IMG/VR virus record: IMGVR_UViG_3300030098_004252
Span: 1 to 37,898 of that record
Direction: 5' to 3' (one strand)
Source of the DNA: a virus
DNA: 37,898 nt
A model generated the notes under the pieces. The model worked only from the letters and a program-made list of their open reading frames with translations. It searched no databases and was not told where the DNA came from. Below are positions 1 to 9,617 of this stretch, piece by piece (position 1 is the stretch's first letter; each line of letters begins with the position of its first letter). Made by a program: the position numbers and the translations under genes.

Positions 1-387
1 CCCAGCCGGTATTGGCAACACACCGCCTAGCTTGAACTCGTCCCTATCTGTAGCCGTAGCCACCGTAGGGGCCTGGGTCATGGCCGCCCTTCTAAAGCCC
101 TCTGCGCTTGTCATCTCAGGCTGACCGGGCTGGCGATCATACACGTAAAGACCAGAGCCAATGGCCGTTCCTGTAGGTAGCGTTGCCATCTGCTCAGGGG
201 ACACGGTGCGCTGCTGCTTTAGCCTGTCGAGAGGAGTCTCTGGCTGTGGCTCAGGCTGTTGCGGTTGCTGTGCCTGGACAGGGGGAAGGGTCTTGTATAC
301 CTCCATGACCTGGGCCTCAGTAGGAACAGTGTCCGACTCAAGGCTGATGATCCTGCCGTCAGGAACTTCAAAGTCATAGATAGGCAT
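1..387 (-). CDS. Large ejection-type virion protein, N-terminal part (continues at 34831-37898)
   Basis: This is the 5' part of a 1148-residue protein cut by the window ends. Reading leftward from ATG at 387 the frame is open to base 1. It continues in frame into the 34831-37898 segment if the 8-base sequence shared by both ends is counted once (129 codons here plus 1020 there). The N-terminus reads MPIYDFEVPDGRIISLESD, a form I know from many large phage internal/ejection proteins (family memory, not a search). A Gln/Pro-rich linker follows at about residues 36-50. A good ribosome site, AGGTGAG, precedes the ATG, and the upstream gene stops 7 bases earlier. The likely role is an internal virion protein that enters the cell with the DNA. 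Start and continuity are well supported; function is inferred. Confidence 0.8.
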   Translation of the reverse strand, partial: MPIYDFEVPDGRIISLESDTVPTEAQVMEVYKTLPPVQAQQPQQPEPQPETPLDRLKQQRTVSPEQMATLPTGTAIGSGLYVYDRQPGQPEMTSAEGFRRAAMTQAPTVATATDRDEFKLGGVLPIPAG

Positions 388-394
388 CGCTCAC

Positions 395-2062
395 CTACTC
401 AGGCTCAGGGTTGCGAACCCCCACCAGCTTAACACCAGAGGGAGGGGTTTGCGGCTGCGCCATCGGCTTGGCCGTTGGAACCACGGTCTCATAGGTGTTA
501 TCTAGTCGCGTGCGCCTCTCCATAAGGCTTTCGTAGGCCTGGTCTAGCGCCTCGGACTTTCTGACAGCACCGCTAAGCTTTGATAGCTGCTCTTGCACTG
601 CGCCCTGTAGCTCGGCCTGGCCACCCTCCCTGGCCAGCGCATCGATGACCGCCGGGTCTGCATACCAGTTAGAAGGAAGTGGCTGCGACTGGCTAAGCCC
701 CAGGAACCCCTCTTCCGCTGGCTGTCCAGGCAAGGGCCGATCAAGTGCGCCAGCCACCAATGGAGTCATTGCGTCTAGGGCACCCCGTGCCTGGGCCTGC
801 TGCTCTACCGCGCTTACCTGGGCTGACATGGTGTTGTTTAGGCCGCGATCTACAGAGGCGATCTCACTGTTAATGGCCATCTTCTTAGAGTCGTCCTTGA
901 GCCCGGTCTTGTTGGCGTGATCTACGATGATCTTACGGGCGCTATTAAACTCTTTATCATTAGGCGCTGCGTTGGCTAGGCCGCTCATAAAGGCAGGGTC
1001 TTTGACAGCAGCGGAGAAGTCTCCTCCCCACTTGGTTCTAACGTAGTCTAGGAACCATTTCTTGCCACCACCCCTCCGCATAGATGCGGCCATCCTGCGC
1101 TGGAACTTCTTTAGCTTGGCCTCGTTAAGCTTGATCTCCGAATCTCGCTTGAGTCTTTTGCTCTCATCATCAGCAAGCTTACGGTCAAGCTCAGCCTGGT
1201 CTAGCATGGCCTTGATCATAGCCTTCTGCTGTTCAAGCTCTAGCTTGGCTGCATCAAGTGAGGCCTTGTCCGCCGCGATGCCCGCCTCTCTTACTCCCTT
1301 TTGGATCTTGCTCTTGGCTGCTCCAGTAAGGGCCTGCATTACAGACTGTGGCTGAACATCTACAGCGCGTGTAGACTCCGCCAGTAGCTGCTGTCGTCGA
1401 GCAGGGTCTGTCTCAGCAGCCATAGCCGCCTGGAACTCAGCAGAGGTCTTGGGGATAAACCGCTCTTGAACCTCAGGGCCAATGGCCTGCATGGCAGCGG
1501 CCTCTTGCTGACGCATAGCATCTAGCTCAGCCTGCTGCTCTCCCATCCTGAGTAGCTGTTCGTGGTTGTACCCCATATAGCCAGGAGCAGTGGGGATTGC
1601 CACAGCGCCCATTGCCTGGGCGGTGGGCACGCCAGTGCTTGTCATGCCAGTCTGGACGTTCCCTACTGGCCCAAGGTTTATGGGCTGCTGCTGCTCTCTC
1701 TCAAACTTCTGGGCGTTCTCGATGGCAAACTGGAGCATTGGGTCTTGTGCTCTTTGCTCAAGCGTCTGCCTGTACTGAGAAATGTTTTGAGCCTGCTGCA
1801 TGGCCTCTTCTCTGGCCTGCCTTGCTTGCTCTACCCTCTCTTTCTCTTCGCTTACGGCCTTGGAGTAGGCCATCTCATCTCCAATCCTAGAGATGCCTGC
1901 GACAGCCATGTTGGTAAGGGGGTGCTGTAGCGTCTCCGCCAAGGCGTCAAAGCCATGCGGGGTATCTGGTGCAGCCGCACGGCTAATGGGCTGCGAGAGC
2001 CTGGCCGTCTTATCTACGCCGGAAAAGGTTCTTCCGAGCGATCCTGGGAGAATCCTTGCCAT
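395..2062 (-). CDS. Internal virion / ejection-type protein, long coiled coil (555 aa)
   Basis: A 555-residue Gln/Ala/Glu-rich protein, largely predicted helical. Charged heptad-like stretches occupy roughly residues 70-130 and 250-330, the latter dense in K, E, D, L and A, as expected for a coiled coil. A Pro/Gly/Thr-rich segment lies around residues 135-175. No catalytic motif is visible. It sits between a small Ala-rich protein and the 1148-residue ejection-type protein, the place where podoviruses keep their ejection/internal core proteins. That position and the composition are the basis of the call. Ribosome site AGGTGA lies just before the ATG, and gaps to neighbours are only 7 bases. 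It could instead be a tail accessory protein. Confidence 0.65.
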   Translation of the reverse strand: MARILPGSLGRTFSGVDKTARLSQPISRAAAPDTPHGFDALAETLQHPLTNMAVAGISRIGDEMAYSKAVSEEKERVEQARQAREEAMQQAQNISQYRQTLEQRAQDPMLQFAIENAQKFEREQQQPINLGPVGNVQTGMTSTGVPTAQAMGAVAIPTAPGYMGYNHEQLLRMGEQQAELDAMRQQEAAAMQAIGPEVQERFIPKTSAEFQAAMAAETDPARRQQLLAESTRAVDVQPQSVMQALTGAAKSKIQKGVREAGIAADKASLDAAKLELEQQKAMIKAMLDQAELDRKLADDESKRLKRDSEIKLNEAKLKKFQRRMAASMRRGGGKKWFLDYVRTKWGGDFSAAVKDPAFMSGLANAAPNDKEFNSARKIIVDHANKTGLKDDSKKMAINSEIASVDRGLNNTMSAQVSAVEQQAQARGALDAMTPLVAGALDRPLPGQPAEEGFLGLSQSQPLPSNWYADPAVIDALAREGGQAELQGAVQEQLSKLSGAVRKSEALDQAYESLMERRTRLDNTYETVVPTAKPMAQPQTPPSGVKLVGVRNPEPE

Positions 2063-2069
2063 CTGTCAC

Positions 2070-2582
2070 CTACCAAAACTTTAAGTACTTAAGGCCTTCT
2101 TTAATGTCATGGCCAATGTTTTTCTCACCCTCTGTCCTGGCCTGAGATTTGCCGGGAGCCTTGAAGACTTGCGCGTCGATAAACGCAATCATCTCCGGGT
2201 CATCTCCATAGATAGATCGTAGCTCTCGGACAGACTGCTTGTCGTATCGCTTGGCCTTTCTTAGCTCTTCGATCTCTTGCAGCACGGCTTTCTTTTTGCC
2301 GGCGGTTTGTTTCTGGGCCTCTTGTATTTGCTGGGTGACTTCGGTCTTCGCAATTGCCCCCTTGGCAGCAGCGTCACCCATGGCCTGCCTAGACGCGGCG
2401 GACCCAGCCATGCTTCGGCCTCGGCCTCTCATTCCCATAGCTGCGGCCTGGGCTGCGCCTCTTTGAATGGCCGCTGGTACCTCCTCAAGCTCAGAGGTAA
2501 AGCGAGATCTAAGAGCGTCTGTTGCTGCGCCACGGCGTAGCTCTTCTTGACTAACTGCTGCGGCCTTTTTGGGTGGCTTCAT
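2070..2582 (-). CDS. Small Ala/Lys/Gln-rich virion protein, probable ejection-set member (170 aa)
   Basis: A 170-residue basic, Ala-rich protein. The N-terminus is helical and charged, with a low-complexity Met/Gly/Arg patch near residues 48-58 and a helical Q/E/K-rich stretch near 80-112. I do not recognise a family. It is the first of three consecutive genes (this one, the 555-residue coiled-coil protein and the 1148-residue protein) placed after the tail genes. This matches the three-protein ejection sets of P22- and T7-like phages (established for those phages, inferred here). The ribosome site AGGAGA precedes the ATG at 2582. Its product probably sits inside the head and is released early in infection. 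Confidence 0.55.
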   Translation of the reverse strand: MKPPKKAAAVSQEELRRGAATDALRSRFTSELEEVPAAIQRGAAQAAAMGMRGRGRSMAGSAASRQAMGDAAAKGAIAKTEVTQQIQEAQKQTAGKKKAVLQEIEELRKAKRYDKQSVRELRSIYGDDPEMIAFIDAQVFKAPGKSQARTEGEKNIGHDIKEGLKYLKFW

Positions 2583-2594
2583 TATGATTGTCTC

Positions 2595-4649
2595 CTAGGT
2601 AACGTGTTTCTTACCAATAATGTATAGCCAGCACCCGCCATAGCCAATAGCTAAGTCAGTCTCTCTCAAGGCGGTGGACTGCCATTCAACTCTTTCTGCT
2701 GCTGGCTCGCCTGAGTCAAAAGCGTACGGAATGTTAGCGCCTGCGTTTGTTGGGTCCACTGAAAGCCTTACCTCTAGGTACTGCTCCGTCCCATTGCCAT
2801 CCCCAACAGCGCCGCCAGAAAAAGCGTACGTGCCTGCGGCTCCGCCTACTCCGCCAATGGTTGTCCTGGCGTGCGTATACGTGTTGGACTCTCCAACGTA
2901 ATAAGGCTTCCCGTTTAGCCCCTTGCCCGCTGCCGCATATTGCGACCAGTACCCTGCGCCGTTCTTGCCTGTCTCCAGCACCAGCGGGACAGACCAAAGC
3001 TTATACTCGTTGAACGCGTCTACTGCCCGAAGGCCAAGGTTAACAGAGTCTATCTGCCCATCCGATAGCTCTGCGCTGCTGTTGTTAACCCATGTTGAAT
3101 ACGCCACCTGAGCGTAGTTAAATGCGTCACCCCTTACGCCGGATATCATTCCAACGCCAACCTCGTACTTAATAGTGTCGGTTGGCTCCGACATGTTCCT
3201 CCACGCAGACCTTCCTGCCGACGCGTTTGACGGCCCCTCTGTGGCCATTAAGAGCCTATCAGAGGTGTAGTTCATGGCGAACACTACATGGTGGATTGTC
3301 ATGGGGTGGGTTATCGGGATGATCCTTCTGTCGACGTAAGGGTTAAGCACAAGCCCACCCGGAGCGCCCGCTGGCAAGTCAGCGTAGAACGGGCCCCTGA
3401 CATAGGGAGCAAATGGGTAGTCGTCCCTTACAGACATTCTGTTAAAGGCAAACCCCTGGCCGAGGGGAACTGTGAGAACCTCATAGGCAGCGTCTTGCTT
3501 TACGGCCTCCGCCTGGTGAGTCATTGAGAACTCTCCGTAGCCTCCCCTTAGTTTGTTCCTGACTTGTTTGTCTATTGCCTCAAGCCCAACCCCGCTTACA
3601 ACGCCCTGGGTTCCAGAGTCATCAGCGGTAATAAGATTGCCTGCGGTTGGCTTTGTTACCGTGACATCGGGGGCGCTCTTAGATCCTCGATGCGCCGGAA
3701 TGTTTTGGATGTCATCCCCGGCGTCTCTGTCCGTTAGCTCAATCTTAAACTTGAGCGTTACCCACAGGTTTACAATCGCACAGTGCTCTCTTCTCGTGAC
3801 GTCTTTGTCATGAAGGTTTGGGGCCTTTATGCAAAGCATGTACGTCTTGTATGGGTTGATCTCCTTGTTAACCCCCTCGTATGTAAGAGGGTTCCTTCTT
3901 TCGCTCTTGGCTATGTAGTTAGTGCCAGGGAACGACAGGGACAATAGCTCTCCAGTAGGCTTGGTAAGCGCGCGGGATGTCCTGGCGTCAACAGAGCCCT
4001 TAGAGAAGAACATCTGCTCTTTCTCTAGAATGGACAACTCAATGTCGTAGGCGTCTGTCCTAAGGTAGTTCTTCATCCCCATGAATGGAGGCGTGGTAAA
4101 GACCCTTGGCGTTTGCGAGGCTGCGCCGTACTCGGTTGTGCCTACGACTGCTGGGTTGCCGTTTGTGCCCATAAACAGGGCTATCTGGTATCCGTTGTGA
4201 ACGGCTGTCGACGAGAAGTAGTCCCCAGGGTTGCCGTCTGCAAGAGGGGTCTTTCCGTACCACTTAGACAGGATAGCCGCAGGCTCGTCTGATTGGTCAA
4301 AAGAAAGCCCAACAGAAGTAAGCACCGGGATCGGAACTCCCTTTGTTATCCTGGGGTCTTCTCCGTCAAACACGTCCTGCAAAGGAGGTAGGCAAAACGG
4401 GATGTAAAACGGGGCGTCTATGTCAAAGCTTTGCTCATCAGAGCCAGGGGTTCTGTTGTCGTAGAAGTACTTAGAGTCCAGCCAGGGCACGTTAAAGTTC
4501 AGCCTGAACGTGCTGTACTTTCTCTTTCTTTGATTAGCGTCAACTCCAGATGCGACGATCTCATCTCTCATGTCCTCGATTGGCTCGAAGGCATGATCAG
4601 GAGTTAGCTCTACCCCTCTGGGTATCTTCTTTCTGGTTACCTTGGCCAT
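2595..4649 (-). CDS. Virion / tail protein of unknown fold (684 aa)
   Basis: I chose the ATG at 4649 (MAKVTRKK), not an upstream in-frame start at 4682. This ATG shares its A with the stop codon of the preceding gene (TAATG) and has GGAAG at a good distance. The 684-residue product is rich in aromatic residues, Gly, Pro and Asn, with no low-complexity helix, as in beta-rich virion proteins. No enzyme motif or repeat is evident. It follows the tail hub and two other unknown tail genes. The size and composition fit a tail appendage, spike or outer capsid protein. A host-polysaccharide-binding or cleaving function is possible but nothing in the sequence shows it. Confidence 0.6.
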   Translation of the reverse strand: MAKVTRKKIPRGVELTPDHAFEPIEDMRDEIVASGVDANQRKRKYSTFRLNFNVPWLDSKYFYDNRTPGSDEQSFDIDAPFYIPFCLPPLQDVFDGEDPRITKGVPIPVLTSVGLSFDQSDEPAAILSKWYGKTPLADGNPGDYFSSTAVHNGYQIALFMGTNGNPAVVGTTEYGAASQTPRVFTTPPFMGMKNYLRTDAYDIELSILEKEQMFFSKGSVDARTSRALTKPTGELLSLSFPGTNYIAKSERRNPLTYEGVNKEINPYKTYMLCIKAPNLHDKDVTRREHCAIVNLWVTLKFKIELTDRDAGDDIQNIPAHRGSKSAPDVTVTKPTAGNLITADDSGTQGVVSGVGLEAIDKQVRNKLRGGYGEFSMTHQAEAVKQDAAYEVLTVPLGQGFAFNRMSVRDDYPFAPYVRGPFYADLPAGAPGGLVLNPYVDRRIIPITHPMTIHHVVFAMNYTSDRLLMATEGPSNASAGRSAWRNMSEPTDTIKYEVGVGMISGVRGDAFNYAQVAYSTWVNNSSAELSDGQIDSVNLGLRAVDAFNEYKLWSVPLVLETGKNGAGYWSQYAAAGKGLNGKPYYVGESNTYTHARTTIGGVGGAAGTYAFSGGAVGDGNGTEQYLEVRLSVDPTNAGANIPYAFDSGEPAAERVEWQSTALRETDLAIGYGGCWLYIIGKKHVT

Positions 4650-5965
4650 TATTCTTCCAGAGGCTCTAGGATTGTAAGACACCCGTTAATAGAGCAGTTG
4701 TCCCAGGGTGCCCCCATAAGGCTGGTGCCGCCAAAAGGTGTTGGCTCCATGGTCTTAGACATAAACGTGGCAGGAACCGTGTTGGCCCCCCACCTGCTGG
4801 GTGACATCCCTCTTGTCATTGATACTTGAGAGTTGTATCCGGCAGAGGTTGTGTTTGGGACGTACCACGGGAGGATCACAGAAAACCTTACCCGCGCACC
4901 CTTTCTTACAGGAATGTTAAGGCCAGACACCCGAATCATCCTTCCCTGTAAGCCATCCCCCGTGCTTGTCCCTGTGTTAAAATCAGGCGACTGAGGCTGC
5001 ATATCAAAGTATTGAATCTGAGTGTTGGGCTGCTGACTAACCTTGTAAGCACCCATGTCCCTGCTGTTAAACGTGGCCTCAATGTCGTTGTACTCTCTCT
5101 CCTCAGTAGAGAAGGGGTTGTCGACAGAAACCTGAAACATCACATCCTTGGCTGCAAACTGAGTAAAGTCGGCCCCATCCCTGGTGTTAGACCTATACTC
5201 ATAAGGAGCGTCGTACCACCCAGAGACGCTCCCCGCGGCGTACTTGTCGTCTTCAGGCCAGGGCTTGTCAGTCCTGACAAACAGCATAATGTCATCAAGG
5301 ATTACGGGGTCGTTAAACTCCCAGGAGTGGGACCAGGCAAACTGCCAAGCTCTCTCCGGCCTGGGCTCCCAAGTCTCTTGGTCATAGGTTGTTACATCGG
5401 CCTTGCCAGACCAGGCGTCTTGCCACGCCAAAGTATGCCACCGCCGGTCCTGTGACATCTCTTCAGACAGAATGTCGGGCGGGCCAAGCTGTATGTCATT
5501 GCGGCCAACAACGTTGGTCCCCTTCATCCTCCACTTGTTCTGGAATCCATCTGGCGGAGTGTAGCCAGCCTCTTGGGCAAACTTCTCTGGGTAGTTAGCC
5601 CCGGATATGTTTGTCGCGTGAGAGCTGTACTTCTGGTTAACAATGGGGAGCCAAGGAAGCCACTGGCCAGATATTGGATATGACGTGGCGTCTGTCATGA
5701 CGCACTTAATGTCGCCAAAGCCAGGAAGGTTTGAGCCGCTGCCGGCAACAGTGGACTTAGGCACCGGGACTATGGGAGACGGCTGCATTCCAAAAACAAA
5801 GCTAGACTTTGTAAACTGCTCTGAAAAGTCTCCCTGCTCAAGGTTGTTAAACCTGTCTACTGACTCTCCAAGGGCTCTGTCTACCCTGGTTCCATCAACA
5901 GCGGTGCCATCAGACATCTGAACGTCGGTGAGAACCCTGATTGATTTTTTATGAGAGTGGCTCAT
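4649..5965 (-). CDS. Virion / tail protein of unknown function (438 aa)
   Basis: A 438-residue protein, very rich in Trp, Asp, Pro and Gly (Trp clusters near residues 102-105 and 175-215), typical of beta-structured virion proteins. I do not recognise a family. Its ATG overlaps the stop of the 194-residue gene (TAATG), and its own stop overlaps the next start in the same way, so the three are translationally coupled. The C-terminal third contains a segment reading RFSVILPWYVPN, which may mark a beta-sandwich. Together with the 684-residue neighbour it may build a two-component tail appendage (inference from adjacency and coupled translation). Confidence 0.55.
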   Translation of the reverse strand: MSHSHKKSIRVLTDVQMSDGTAVDGTRVDRALGESVDRFNNLEQGDFSEQFTKSSFVFGMQPSPIVPVPKSTVAGSGSNLPGFGDIKCVMTDATSYPISGQWLPWLPIVNQKYSSHATNISGANYPEKFAQEAGYTPPDGFQNKWRMKGTNVVGRNDIQLGPPDILSEEMSQDRRWHTLAWQDAWSGKADVTTYDQETWEPRPERAWQFAWSHSWEFNDPVILDDIMLFVRTDKPWPEDDKYAAGSVSGWYDAPYEYRSNTRDGADFTQFAAKDVMFQVSVDNPFSTEEREYNDIEATFNSRDMGAYKVSQQPNTQIQYFDMQPQSPDFNTGTSTGDGLQGRMIRVSGLNIPVRKGARVRFSVILPWYVPNTTSAGYNSQVSMTRGMSPSRWGANTVPATFMSKTMEPTPFGGTSLMGAPWDNCSINGCLTILEPLEE

Positions 5966-6549
5966 TAGAATGACCCCAGCAGGGTAACCGCATTGCCGGA
6001 TGCGTTGTGGTACTGCCCGCCGCTAACGTTTGACTTAACGGAGCCAATAACAAACACAGACCCGACCACCGCGTTGTTGAGTATAGGGTATACCCCGTTG
6101 ATAAACCTACACCCAAGAAAGATAGCAAAAGAATCACTATCAACCTCAACCATGTTTGCTCCAGATCCAGTCGACTGCCTTCTGAAAGTGCACCCAATAA
6201 AGACAGCCGTCGCGCCTCCGCTTACGTGTACCTGGGTTACCTTTGAGTTGTCGTCGGTGCCAACAAACTCAACACCGTTAATTGTTGCGTCCTTTGATAT
6301 GGAAGAGGTCTTGACTGTCTTAATGGAAGATGGAGAGCCAAACATGGACGTAAAGTCCTTGTCGGCAGTAAACGGCCTGGACTCAGACCCAAGCCTAGCC
6401 ACGTTAAAAGACTTCTTAATCTGCTTAACAGGATCGCCGTTGCGGTTCCACGCAAGGTTGGCCAGTTGATCAAGGTTAGACTCTCTAGTTCTTTGGTTGA
6501 GGTCTGAGCCGGTGCTTGCCTCAACGTCGATGATCTCCCTCTCGCTCAT
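5965..6549 (-). CDS. Small tail-associated protein, possible beta-helix (194 aa)
   Basis: A 194-residue protein with two parts. The N-terminal part (about 1-85) is polar, with charged and possibly helical stretches. The C-terminal part (about 88-194) has short repeating hydrophobic strands of the form INGVEFVG, FIGCTFRR, FLGCRFING, VFVIGSV. Such regularly spaced strands with Gly/Asn turns are typical of right-handed parallel beta-helices in tail fibres and appendages. Start ATG at 6549 overlaps the tail-hub stop (ATGA) and follows an excellent AGGAGG. Probably an adaptor or appendage on the tail hub; this is inferred from fold hints and position. Confidence 0.55.
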   Translation of the reverse strand: MSEREIIDVEASTGSDLNQRTRESNLDQLANLAWNRNGDPVKQIKKSFNVARLGSESRPFTADKDFTSMFGSPSSIKTVKTSSISKDATINGVEFVGTDDNSKVTQVHVSGGATAVFIGCTFRRQSTGSGANMVEVDSDSFAIFLGCRFINGVYPILNNAVVGSVFVIGSVKSNVSGGQYHNASGNAVTLLGSF

Positions 6550-9500
6550 CGACCTCGCCTCCTAACGCCTCCCAAGATTCTTACAATTACCTTGGCAGAG
6601 TGAAGGATGATCTTTTCCGCCTTGTTCTGGATGTGCCCCCACATCATGTAGCTTACCGACTGACCCCTAATGCCATCGCTAACACTAAGAAGAGAAGTCT
6701 CCTCCTCATCTGTTATGTAGGTGTAAGAGTTTGCCACCCCAGGCGTGCCCCACGTTGGGCCGTTTGTTGTGTTAAAGGTGTTGCCAACGAGAGCGCCCGT
6801 GGACGCGTTCTTAAACCTAGTCCTTATCGTTTGCTTGTTTGAGGACAGAACAACCGCAGGCTTCTCGCCACTAGTGTTTGCCGCGTCATCTTCAGGGATA
6901 ATATCTACCACCTGTGACGACCACTCTTTGTAGTCCGCTCCTGATATTGTGTTCAGAAGACCAGTAGGCCATGTGGATATAAGCCGATCAGAAGCAGCGC
7001 CTCTCGACGCTCCAATAATCCTCAAGCCCCGCCCCTTGATCTGGGTCTTGCCCTCATCGGCAATGGGCCTAGTCTTGTACGCCCAGTCAACTGGCTGAGC
7101 CACAAGCTCTGTGTGAGGAGTGGTGCTTGTAGCCACATAGACGGACTGGTGGTTGTTCCCCTTCTCGGCGACCCCAAGCCTCGTCTCCTCCCATATGTAG
7201 GCGCGCATTGGGATGTAGCTGTCAAACGTAGAGGCGGCGGTGATTGCCCGGATATCCTTGGTAGATATCTGAATGCTCATACCTTGCTCGGCAGCGTAGA
7301 CGCCTCCGTTAAGCTTTGGCCTAAAGGGAATGTAAATCACCCTGTTGCGCTGACGCTTGTTGAGGTTGAGAGGGGCAGATCCAAACACGGGCCTGTTTGT
7401 TGTAGGGGTGGCCCCGTCGTAAGAGATAGACACCGTGTTCGCCAGGGTCTTAAGGACTTGCCACCCAGCCTCCATAGACTGCCTCTCGGGCGGCAGGAAC
7501 CAAAGGGGCTCAGACCCACCGCCAACCTGTGGGCCAGCACCAGCAGGGATAGTCTCCCAGTTAGTAGAGTCAAACGAAAAGGTCAGCGTTAGGTTGTGCA
7601 GATGGTAGTCAATCGCTGCCCCAGCAGCGTCTCTGTCTCCGGGGATTATCTCAATAGGAACCCAGACAGAGCCCTGAGGCGTGGCCAAGGATAGAGATCC
7701 TCCAACGGTACCAATTGTCGTCTGAGAAGGAATGGGGATTGGCTTGCCTATATACAAGTAGTGGTCGCTGTTGCTGGCGTAAGTAGTGCCCTCGTCAACA
7801 GACCTCCACTGCCCAGCCAAAGACCGCCTGTCTTCGCCAAACTCAAGGCTCCTGTCTAACGACCCTCCCCTTCCGTATCTAAGGATGGAGTAAGGCCTTG
7901 ACCTTGTTTGGCGGTTATCCCCAGTGTCGACGTATCCTGCCTGGTTAACCCTCTCGCCCTGCTCGTCCTGGTTATACGAGCTAACCAAGAACATCTCCTG
8001 GTTGTCACACACAACCCAGGGGTTCCTAATGTTTTTGGCCACTCCTACGACGTTCTCGAAGTCGCCAGCGTTGTACCTCTGGACAGCGTTGCTCTCAAAG
8101 GACCACCAGCCCCACTCTCCCTTAGAGCTAAAACAAAGAGCGCCGCCCATCTCTGGGATGCAAAAGACAACACTCTCTATCTTTGCAAAATAGCAGGAGC
8201 TAACCATCTTGGGGTCAAACCGCAAGCGCATAGACCCTTGCTCGATCATGTCGCTGTATGCGGGCATCCCGTTAAAGGTGGTGTAGTAGCTTGTTAGCGG
8301 GTTGGTAATAAAGTCATTAAAGAACGGCTCTATGTCGTCGGAGATCCTCTCAATTGAAAGGCTTCCGCCAAGACGGTAGCAACCGCGCTTGTCCATCCAG
8401 AACAGGGTGCCAGACGCTTTAAGGACAGAGGTCATAGACGCGCAGCCTATGCCATCAGCAAGGCGGACCAGATTGCCTCCAGTAATAATAAAGCCTGGAG
8501 AAGGCCTAAACAGCCACGTCTCGTTCTCTGTAAAGATAATCAGGTTGCCGGTGTGCTCAGCTATGGCCGTGATGTCTTCCTCTGAGGGAACAAACAGCAC
8601 GTTATCTGGAACAACGCTGGTTGGGTATAGTACATCAGAGAAGTAGATCTCCTTGCCGGAGAACACCGCCAGCCTTGCGTCTATGGAGGTTGCGCCAACC
8701 GGCTTGGGGTACTCAGTCTGAGTGAGATACTCAAAGCCATCAAAGGCCCCATTAACGGCTATGGCATCAACAACAACGGATGATTCAGAGTAAACAGACT
8801 TGGCGGTTAAAAACCTTACCGTCTCTGCCTGGCGAGACCTGTCCCTCCGCATGGTGCCGTAATTCTTAGACTCCCCATCCCCAAGCCATTTGCCTCTAAA
8901 GGAAGAGGGGTAATACGCAAGTAGGCCCGTGTGCTTGTTGCCAAAGTACAAAACGTCGTCTAGCTCTGTGAAGAAGAAGGGGGAGTCAGGGGTTGGGGCA
9001 TGCACCCACTTTTGGTAGTCGGCGGTAAGCACATACGCCCCGCCAAAATAAGAGCCGTAAGTTGCAGACCCCGTGTTTGTTCGAATGAACTGCTGCTCGT
9101 ATGACGACTCATAGTTCCCGTGCCAGTCGGGCATATCTAGGGAGCCGCCAGAGGAGAAGGAAGATGTGTGATCATAGATGGGCTCTTCCCACCTTTGGTC
9201 TGTGGTCAGGTCGTAGATCGACACGATATAGATCGAGGTGAACTCGCCGATAGAGGACGGGGTAGATCCAATAGGGTTTGTTTTTTCAAACTGCCTATCC
9301 CCGGTCCTAACGTTTGCAGAGAACACGCTCACGACCTGCTTGTGGCCGTTGGATGTGTTCATCAGGTAAGACCCAAGATGGTTCTTGTATCCCCATAGCT
9401 CATCAGCGTTTGGGAATACGGAGCCTGCTACGGCCTCCCAGTCGATGGCGTTCATGGTTGTATCAAGCTCTACAACCTGGCCAAAGCCCTCTCTAGTTTC

Positions 9501-9608
9501 TGCCGACATGCGGCGAAAGATCATGTTCTGGTTGAACGCGCCCTTTACCGTAGAAGCCGCCTCAATGCCGCCGGCTATTCCCTCTACCTCTCGACCCCTA
9601 ACGGCCAT
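6546..9608 (-). CDS. Podovirus tail hub / nozzle-like protein (1020 aa)
   Basis: A 1020-residue protein directly after the connector gene. The first half (about residues 60-560) shows repeated strand-rich segments, including SIDARLAVFSGKEIYFSD near 312-330 and NLIIFTENETWLFRP. These resemble the beta-propeller tail-hub proteins of short-tailed phages (P22 gp10 or T7 gp12 class) as I know them. The second half is also beta-rich and may carry extra decoration domains; it is longer than those relatives. Start ATG has AGGAG 8 bases upstream, and the stop overlaps the next start (ATGA). It would join the connector to the tail needle or appendages. Family assignment is from recognition, not from an alignment. 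Confidence 0.7.
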   Translation of the reverse strand: MAVRGREVEGIAGGIEAASTVKGAFNQNMIFRRMSAETREGFGQVVELDTTMNAIDWEAVAGSVFPNADELWGYKNHLGSYLMNTSNGHKQVVSVFSANVRTGDRQFEKTNPIGSTPSSIGEFTSIYIVSIYDLTTDQRWEEPIYDHTSSFSSGGSLDMPDWHGNYESSYEQQFIRTNTGSATYGSYFGGAYVLTADYQKWVHAPTPDSPFFFTELDDVLYFGNKHTGLLAYYPSSFRGKWLGDGESKNYGTMRRDRSRQAETVRFLTAKSVYSESSVVVDAIAVNGAFDGFEYLTQTEYPKPVGATSIDARLAVFSGKEIYFSDVLYPTSVVPDNVLFVPSEEDITAIAEHTGNLIIFTENETWLFRPSPGFIITGGNLVRLADGIGCASMTSVLKASGTLFWMDKRGCYRLGGSLSIERISDDIEPFFNDFITNPLTSYYTTFNGMPAYSDMIEQGSMRLRFDPKMVSSCYFAKIESVVFCIPEMGGALCFSSKGEWGWWSFESNAVQRYNAGDFENVVGVAKNIRNPWVVCDNQEMFLVSSYNQDEQGERVNQAGYVDTGDNRQTRSRPYSILRYGRGGSLDRSLEFGEDRRSLAGQWRSVDEGTTYASNSDHYLYIGKPIPIPSQTTIGTVGGSLSLATPQGSVWVPIEIIPGDRDAAGAAIDYHLHNLTLTFSFDSTNWETIPAGAGPQVGGGSEPLWFLPPERQSMEAGWQVLKTLANTVSISYDGATPTTNRPVFGSAPLNLNKRQRNRVIYIPFRPKLNGGVYAAEQGMSIQISTKDIRAITAASTFDSYIPMRAYIWEETRLGVAEKGNNHQSVYVATSTTPHTELVAQPVDWAYKTRPIADEGKTQIKGRGLRIIGASRGAASDRLISTWPTGLLNTISGADYKEWSSQVVDIIPEDDAANTSGEKPAVVLSSNKQTIRTRFKNASTGALVGNTFNTTNGPTWGTPGVANSYTYITDEEETSLLSVSDGIRGQSVSYMMWGHIQNKAEKIILHSAKVIVRILGGVRRRGR

Positions 9609-9617
9609 TAGCGACTC

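Noticed and set aside
4649-4682. Upstream start (4682) for the 684-residue virion protein
   Set aside because: The ATG at 4649 overlaps the previous stop (TAATG) with a ribosome site, matching the coupling style of the whole operon.
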